A stretch of DNA of 11,471 bases from Prevotellaceae bacterium (GTDB taxonomy: Bacteria; Bacteroidota; Bacteroidia; Bacteroidales; UBA932): assembly GCA_031273285.1 (NCBI GenBank), contig JAISSE010000205.1:1-11471 (forward strand), given 5' to 3'. Position 1 is the stretch's first letter, and each line of letters begins with the position of its first letter. Below are positions 8,068 through 11,471 of the stretch, one piece after another. A program made the translations under genes and the position numbers. The notes beneath the pieces were generated by a model that was not told where the DNA came from, did no database searches, and was given only the letters and a program-made list of their open reading frames with translations.

Positions 8068-9090
8068 ATGGAAATACTTTTAGGTTTATTGATTATTGCT
8101 GTCGGCAGCATCGGACAGGCAAGTTCCTATGTGCCGATAAAAAAAGTAAAAAACTGGTCGTGGGAATGTTTCTGGCTGATACAGGGCATTTTTGCGTGGC
8201 TGGTGTTCCCCTTTCTGGGGACGCTGCTGGCTATACCCGAAGGAAGCAGTCTGATAGATGTGTGGAGTTCGGGAGGAGCTTTCAAATCCATCATCTTCGG
8301 CGCTTTATGGGGCGTCGGGGGTTTGACCTTCGGATTGAGCATGCGTTATCTGGGAGTAGCTCTCGGACAATCCATTGCTCTGGGAACCTGCGCCGCTTTC
8401 GGCACGCTTCTGCCCGCCCTGTTTTCAAAGACCGACCTGTTTCACGGCGAAGGTCTGATACTCTTGACCGGCGTTTGTATCACGCTTGCCGGTATTTCGG
8501 TCATCGGCTACGCAGGAAGTCTGCGGTCGAAAAACATGAGCGAAGAAGAGAAAAGAGCAGCCATTAAGGATTTTGCCCTCACAAAGGGTCTGCTGGTGGC
8601 GTTGCTGGCAGGGGTTATGAGCGCCTGTTTTGCTCTGGGTCTGGACGCCGGTAAGGAAATAAAGATGTTTACCGCAAGCAAAGGGGTGGATGAACTTTTT
8701 GCCGGATTGCCCGTCATATTTCTGGTTACTTTGGGCGGATTCGTTATCAATGCCGGATACTGTCTTTTTCAGAATGTCAGGAACAAATCGTTTAAAGACT
8801 ACTCTTCCAAAGCGAATCTGACAAATAATGTCCTGTTTTGCGCTTTGGCGGGAATATGCTGGTATTCGCAGTTTTTCGGTCTGGAAGTCGGAAAAAGTTT
8901 TCTGCACTCCTCTCCGGTACTTCTGGCGTTCTCGTGGTGCATCCTGATGTCGCTCAATGTGCTGTTCAGCAATGTCTGGGGTATTCTGCTGAAGGAATGG
9001 AAAGGCGTCAGTGTAAAAACCATTGCCGTACTCGTTATCGGACTGATGATACTTATATTCTCAATTATTTATCCGCAAATGATGAAATGA
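8068..9090 (+). CDS. rhaT: RhaT-family sugar/proton symporter
   Basis: These 340 residues compare with 344 in E. coli RhaT, and about ten hydrophobic segments span the inner membrane. Stretches that align by eye with RhaT include PIKKVKNWSWE (23-33), WGVGGLTFGLSMRYLG (81-96), the loop near 150-172 ahead of LTKGLLVALLAGVMSA, WYSQFF (265-270) and LLKEWKG (307-313). The family imports L-rhamnose or L-lyxose by proton symport. No rhamnose isomerase, rhamnulokinase, rhamnulose-1-phosphate aldolase or AraC-type regulator is in the window, so the substrate could be another 6-deoxy-sugar, a related sugar acid, or rhamnose used by a non-phosphorylating route. The TGA stop is the first unit of the heptamer array that follows. 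Confidence 0.9.
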   Translation: MEILLGLLIIAVGSIGQASSYVPIKKVKNWSWECFWLIQGIFAWLVFPFLGTLLAIPEGSSLIDVWSSGGAFKSIIFGALWGVGGLTFGLSMRYLGVALGQSIALGTCAAFGTLLPALFSKTDLFHGEGLILLTGVCITLAGISVIGYAGSLRSKNMSEEEKRAAIKDFALTKGLLVALLAGVMSACFALGLDAGKEIKMFTASKGVDELFAGLPVIFLVTLGGFVINAGYCLFQNVRNKSFKDYSSKANLTNNVLFCALAGICWYSQFFGLEVGKSFLHSSPVLLAFSWCILMSLNVLFSNVWGILLKEWKGVSVKTIAVLVIGLMILIFSIIYPQMMK

Positions 9091-9187
9091 AGGATGAACT
9101 ATGAACTATGAACGATAAACTATGAACTGTGAACGAGATTTCAAAGTTAAAAGTTCATCATTAAAAGTTTATAGTTTATGGTTCATC
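9088..9187 (+). repeat. Heptamer array and long inverted repeat between rhaT and the SDR gene
   Basis: Starting at the rhaT stop codon, stops recur at exactly 7-nt steps: TGA at 9088, 9095, 9102 and 9109, TAA at 9116, TGA at 9123 and 9130 (consensus tatgaac). A reversed set of three heptamers lies at 9167-9187. The 21-nt arms 9093-9113 and 9167-9187 pair at 18 positions; the other three are G-U wobbles in RNA, so a continuous 21-pair stem with a 53-nt loop could form in the transcript. It fills most of the 116-nt gap and could act as an attenuator, processing site or mRNA end stabiliser. Confidence 0.75.
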
Positions 9188-9206
9188 GCTAAAAAAGTTA
9201 AAAAAC

Positions 9207-10007
9207 ATGAAAGGATTACAGGGAAAAACCGCGATTGTTACAGGCGGTTCGAGAGGAATTGGAAAAGCAATTGCAGAACGTCTGCTCGAAGAAGGAGTTA
9301 GCGTGTTGTTCTGCGGTCGCAATGAACAGACCGGTCTGGCAACACTTGCCGGATTCAGGGAAAAGTACGGGGACAAGGTGTTTTTTGTCGCCGCCGATAT
9401 GGGAGACAGGGAAACGCCGGCGCTGCTTGTGTCAAAAGCAAGAGAAATATTCGGCGAGTTGGACTTTCTTGTCAATAACGCATTTCCGTTTACCGCAAAA
9501 GCCCTTGACGCGACGTATGAAGACTGGGTTCACGTATTTATGGCAGGTCCTGCGGCTTATGCGCGCATGATAGCCGAATTTGTGAAACAGCGGCGGCGGA
9601 AGGAAGGCGCGGTGGTCTGCATTTCAAGCATATCGGGACATATCGCCCAGCCATTGCGCTGGACGTACAATGCCGCAAAGGGTGCGGTGAAACAGTTGAC
9701 CCGTTGCGCCGCTATGGATCTGGCGCCCGCTGTGCGCGTCAATTGCGTAAGCCCCGCCTGGGTCTGGACCGACGAGGTGGCAAAGGCTACGCCCGACGGA
9801 ACGCGGGACAGCGTGCCGCAGGCTTGGGACGAATATCATCTTTTGCAGAAATTGCAGGAGCCGTCTCAAATTGCTGCAACAGTTGCCTTTTTACTCAGTG
9901 ACGATGCGGCTGTTATCACCGGACACGACCTTTACGCCGATTCCGGCTATCTGGCTATGGGTCCCGAAGGTTTGGGCAAAACCGCCAATTTCGCGGGCAG
10001 TATGTAA
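9207..10007 (+). CDS. Short-chain dehydrogenase/reductase (SDR), classical type
   Basis: The 266-residue product is a classical SDR. Cofactor loop TGGSRGIG is at 12-19, with Arg38 after the second strand (CGRN), which would favour NADP. NNAF (90-93) replaces the usual NNAG. The catalytic set is Ser141 (CISSISG), Tyr154 and Lys158 (YNAAK). The C-terminal ITGHDLYADSGYLAMG fits the family ending. The start ATG follows the AT-rich gap after the heptamer array; no Shine-Dalgarno is visible. Substrate cannot be read from the sequence. In this neighbourhood, oxidation of a sugar at C1 or of a hydroxyl in a sugar acid is reasonable. The gene sits in line with the upstream three but is separated by repeat DNA, so cotranscription is likely but not proven. 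Confidence 0.9.
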   Translation: MKGLQGKTAIVTGGSRGIGKAIAERLLEEGVSVLFCGRNEQTGLATLAGFREKYGDKVFFVAADMGDRETPALLVSKAREIFGELDFLVNNAFPFTAKALDATYEDWVHVFMAGPAAYARMIAEFVKQRRRKEGAVVCISSISGHIAQPLRWTYNAAKGAVKQLTRCAAMDLAPAVRVNCVSPAWVWTDEVAKATPDGTRDSVPQAWDEYHLLQKLQEPSQIAATVAFLLSDDAAVITGHDLYADSGYLAMGPEGLGKTANFAGSM

Positions 10008-10019
10008 AAAATATTCAAA

Positions 10020-10141
10020 GGGGACTTCTAAAAACTTGATTTTTCAAGGCAGACAAGATTTTTAGACCGGAGTTTACCAGTTGTAAATGAGGATTTAAAA
10101 ATTGAAGTCGAACGCGGAAAAAGCAGTTTTTAGAAGTTCCC
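10020..10141. mobile_element. MITE-like element with 17-bp inverted ends
   Basis: The gap between the SDR and cyclase-family genes is almost filled by a 122-bp segment. Its ends, 10020-10036 and 10125-10141, are inverted copies of one another at 16 of 17 positions (right arm agtttttagaagttccc). It holds no gene. Size, inverted ends and lack of coding content fit a miniature inverted-repeat element or a repeat mobilised by a transposase elsewhere. No clear target-site duplication is seen; a possible caaa flanks both sides. It ends 15 nt before the next start codon. Confidence 0.55.
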
Positions 10142-10156
10142 AAAAAAACGATAATT

Positions 10157-10795
10157 ATGAGTAAAATAATTGATTTAACCGCACCGATGTTCAACGGCGC
10201 TCCCACCATGCCGATGGATCCGAAATTTTCGGTTACATGGCACTGTTCGCTGGAAACTCTGGGCTACAATCTTTCCCGTCTCACCACTTCGACGCATCAG
10301 GGTACGCATATCGACGCGCCCCGCCATTTTTTCAACAAGGGCGAATGTGTCGATGAAATAGCGCTGGAACGCTGTGTGGTGCAAGCCGTCAAAATCGACC
10401 TGACCGGCAAGCAGCCGAATGAAGCGATCGAACCTGCCGACATGCTGCCATACAGCCGATTCATCGAACAGGGATGCAGCGTTTTACTGCACACGGGATG
10501 GGACAAACATTTCCCCGATCAGTCCTTTTTTTCGGGATTCCCGTTTGTTTCAAAATCGCTTGCCAACTGGTTTGTGGAGAAAAAAATCGGTCTGGTGGGT
10601 ATGGACATGCCCACACCCAACGGCGACGACTGGAAATATGTCCATATAAAGATGCTGGGCGCAGGTATCCTGATTGTCGAAGGACTGACAAACATGGAAC
10701 AGCTCCCGGATAATGAAGTGTTTACATTTTATTCGCTGCCGCTGAAATTGCAGGGACGCGACGGCTCGCCCGTGCGGGCTATAGCGATAATATGA
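10157..10795 (+). CDS. Cyclase-family metal-dependent hydrolase (KynB-like fold)
   Basis: The 212-residue length fits the cyclase family (Pfam PF04199), which includes arylformamidase KynB and isatin hydrolase. The metal motif HQGTHIDAPRHF (47-58) supplies His47, His51, Asp53 and the catalytic His57. The second half supplies His163 (YVHIKMLG) and Glu175 (IVEGLTNME), which match the remaining metal ligands of the family. HTGWD (112-116) and GMDMP (148-152) are typical core strands. Members hydrolyse amide, lactam or lactone bonds with Zn or Mn. No tryptophan-degradation genes are nearby, so kynurenine chemistry is unlikely here; ring opening of a lactone made by the SDR is an attractive inference. 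The stop TGA is the first unit of a heptamer array. Confidence 0.88.
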   Translation: MSKIIDLTAPMFNGAPTMPMDPKFSVTWHCSLETLGYNLSRLTTSTHQGTHIDAPRHFFNKGECVDEIALERCVVQAVKIDLTGKQPNEAIEPADMLPYSRFIEQGCSVLLHTGWDKHFPDQSFFSGFPFVSKSLANWFVEKKIGLVGMDMPTPNGDDWKYVHIKMLGAGILIVEGLTNMEQLPDNEVFTFYSLPLKLQGRDGSPVRAIAII

Positions 10796-10823
10796 TGGAT
10801 GAAGGATGATGTATGAAGGATGA
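10793..10823 (+). repeat. Heptamer stop-codon array after the cyclase-family gene
   Basis: TGA recurs at 10793 (the gene's stop), 10800, 10807, 10814 and 10821, an exact 7-nt period, with aggatga the commonest unit. A small hairpin gcgc-gaa-gcgc follows at 10827-10837. Confidence 0.75.
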
Positions 10824-10841
10824 AGGGCGCGAAGCGCGGAA

Positions 10842-10859
10842 AATGTCCGAACCGTGATT
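10842..10859 (+). repeat. 18-bp repeat shared exactly with 1510-1527
   Basis: The sequence aatgtccgaaccgtgatt is the exact reverse complement of 1510-1527. Here it follows the heptamer array and the small hairpin, and leads into three spaced ggatt motifs (10864, 10872, 10881). Confidence 0.6.
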
Positions 10860-10904
10860 TCCGGGATTAAAGGATTTACAGGATTTCAATCATGCGCAGA
10901 TTGG

Positions 10905-10925
10905 AAAAAATCCGAAGGATTTTTT
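10905..10925. terminator. Hairpin terminator downstream of the metabolic cluster
   Basis: A perfect 9-bp inverted repeat (aaaaaatcc / ggatttttt) around a GAA loop ends in a T run on the plus strand and, by symmetry, also on the minus strand. It lies about 110 nt after the cyclase-family stop, with no gene between. The stem has only three G-C pairs, so strength is moderate. Confidence 0.55.
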
Positions 10926-11005
10926 AATTGACTACGTCGAACCCACGTTTCGTGTGATTCGATTAAAATTCGTACTAATTGACTACGTCGAACTTACGTT
11001 TCGTG
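10925..11005. repeat. Pair of 30-bp direct repeats
   Basis: Copies at 10925-10954 and 10976-11005 match at 28 of 30 positions and start 51 bp apart. Both begin taattgactacgtcgaac; the only differences are cc versus tt at positions 19-20. Each contains an inverted core acg-ttt-cgt. In the first copy outer tcgaa (10937-10941) and ttcga (10958-10962) extend the hairpin. They could be binding sites or mobile-element debris; no gene overlaps them. Confidence 0.65.
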
Positions 11006-11050
11006 GAATAAGATTCTCGGATGAAAAAATGATAATACTACATTTAATAT

Positions 11051-11144
11051 AACGCATCGGATGTAGATTTCAATACTGCATCCAATTGAACTCGTTGCGT
11101 TTCCGACTCGGTCTGTACCCAACTCTCCGGGTCGGAGTTTTTTT
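11051..11144 (+). ncRNA. Candidate structured small RNA ending in a terminator
   Basis: Three helices fit together. An outer stem aacgca (11051-11056) / tgcgtt (11096-11101) encloses a hairpin ggatgtag (11059-11066) / ctgcatcc (11076-11083), which has seven Watson-Crick pairs plus one G-U. A terminator stem follows immediately at 11102-11136 and ends in seven T. No protein gene lies between the previous terminator and this one, so the terminator needs an upstream transcript of its own. I do not recognise a named RNA family and see no clear TAnnTTTG box upstream. It could instead be the leader or tail of something else. Confidence 0.35.
11102..11144 (+). terminator. Strong intrinsic terminator
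   Basis: tccgactcgg (11102-11111) pairs with ccgggtcgga (11127-11136), nine Watson-Crick pairs and one G-U, and is followed by G and T7 (11138-11144). A shorter alternative, ctccg-ggt-cggag (11125-11137), gives the same 3' end. It is GC-rich and has a run of T, so it is the clearest terminator in the window. Confidence 0.75.
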
Positions 11145-11146
11145 AG

Positions 11147-11188
11147 TGAATAGTTTATAGTGAATAACGAACAGTGAACAGTTTATCA
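11147..11188 (+). repeat. Heptamer array directly after the terminator
   Basis: Six units of 7 nt begin three bases after the terminator's T run, with TGA at 11147, 11161 and 11175 and CGA or TTT at the other phases (units such as tgaacag, tgaataa, cgaacag). They are the same family as the 1524-1648 array read on its minus strand. Confidence 0.7.
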
Positions 11189-11275
11189 ATAGCAATCGCC
11201 ATGTAATCACACGGCGAAGCAGGAAAAGACCGAAGGTATTCAATATGTATAACTCCCAATGACGCGCAACGATTG

Positions 11276-11401
11276 GAGGCAGCGACAAAGCCGCAACATG
11301 TAGAGACGTGGCGCGCCATGTCTCCTCGGCGACATTGCAGCGGCAGGAACACGCGGAGACGCGGCGCGCCTTTACAATACCCCCGTCTTTGTCGCCGCCC
11401 C
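11276..11401. repeat. Palindrome-rich repeat element with GGCGCGCC cores
   Basis: Outer arms 11276-11290 and 11387-11401 are inverted with 13 of 15 positions matching (core gcgacaaag). Inside, 11303-11324 is a 22-nt palindrome with one G-U position around ggcgcgcc. A 15-nt segment gagacgtggcgcgcc (11303-11317) recurs at 11356-11370 with one change. GC content is clearly higher than in the flanks. Open frames on the minus strand across it look like chance. The rest of 11189-11471 holds a small inverted repeat (tcgcc 11196-11200 / ggcga 11213-11217), an AT-rich tail and no gene I can support. Confidence 0.6.
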
Positions 11402-11471
11402 GCAATTCTCAATTCTCTACTCTCTACGACTGATTTGTTCACAAACAAACTATACATTAGCGGAAAAACAA

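Noticed and set aside
10925..11005. CRISPR array
   Set aside because: Only two 30-bp copies with a single 21-bp spacer, no third repeat and no cas genes in the window.
11070..11457. Two overlapping minus-strand open frames of about 100 codons at the right end
   Set aside because: Both run through the palindromic element and the heptamer array, and one also through the terminator; they have no domain or start context.

Overview
The window looks like a chromosomal segment of a Bacteroidales-type bacterium (phylum Bacteroidota). Three things point that way: TAnnTTTG-type -7 promoter boxes upstream of both gene groups, mostly weak or absent Shine-Dalgarno sequences, and a GH3 beta-N-acetylhexosaminidase fused to a serine beta-lactamase domain followed by a CAP-domain lipoprotein. 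The species cannot be told from the sequence.

Layout. (1) 1-1342: a decayed DDE-type transposase that enters from the left edge. It is broken by four frameshifts, each in a homopolymer run. (2) 1343-1654: non-coding, repeat-rich, with two short hairpin repeats and an 18-unit heptamer array. (3) 1655-5693, minus strand: a two-gene operon, first the GH3/beta-lactamase fusion and then, 4 nt later, a CAP-domain lipoprotein. This suggests exported cell-wall or amino-sugar processing. (4) 5694-6173: divergent promoter region with a -7 box on each side and one weak small-ORF candidate. (5) 6174-10795, plus strand: a five-gene cluster encoding a DapA/NanA-family aldolase, a CtBP-like D-2-hydroxyacid dehydrogenase, a RhaT-type sugar/proton symporter, an SDR oxidoreductase and a cyclase-family (KynB-like) metal hydrolase. 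Together they look like a small uptake and catabolism pathway for a deoxy-sugar or sugar acid that I cannot match to a named pathway. Two gaps in the cluster carry repeats: a heptamer array that can form a long RNA hairpin, and a MITE-like element with inverted ends. (6) 10796-11471: no convincing protein gene, but rich structure. It holds another heptamer array, a terminator, a 30-bp direct repeat pair, a compact structured-RNA candidate ending in a strong terminator, a further heptamer array, and a palindromic repeat element.

The least expected feature is the set of four heptamer arrays. Each sits at the 3' end of a gene or terminator. In two cases the gene's own TGA stop is the first unit of an exact 7-nt series of stop codons. 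All functional statements rest on reading motifs by eye; no database search was possible.
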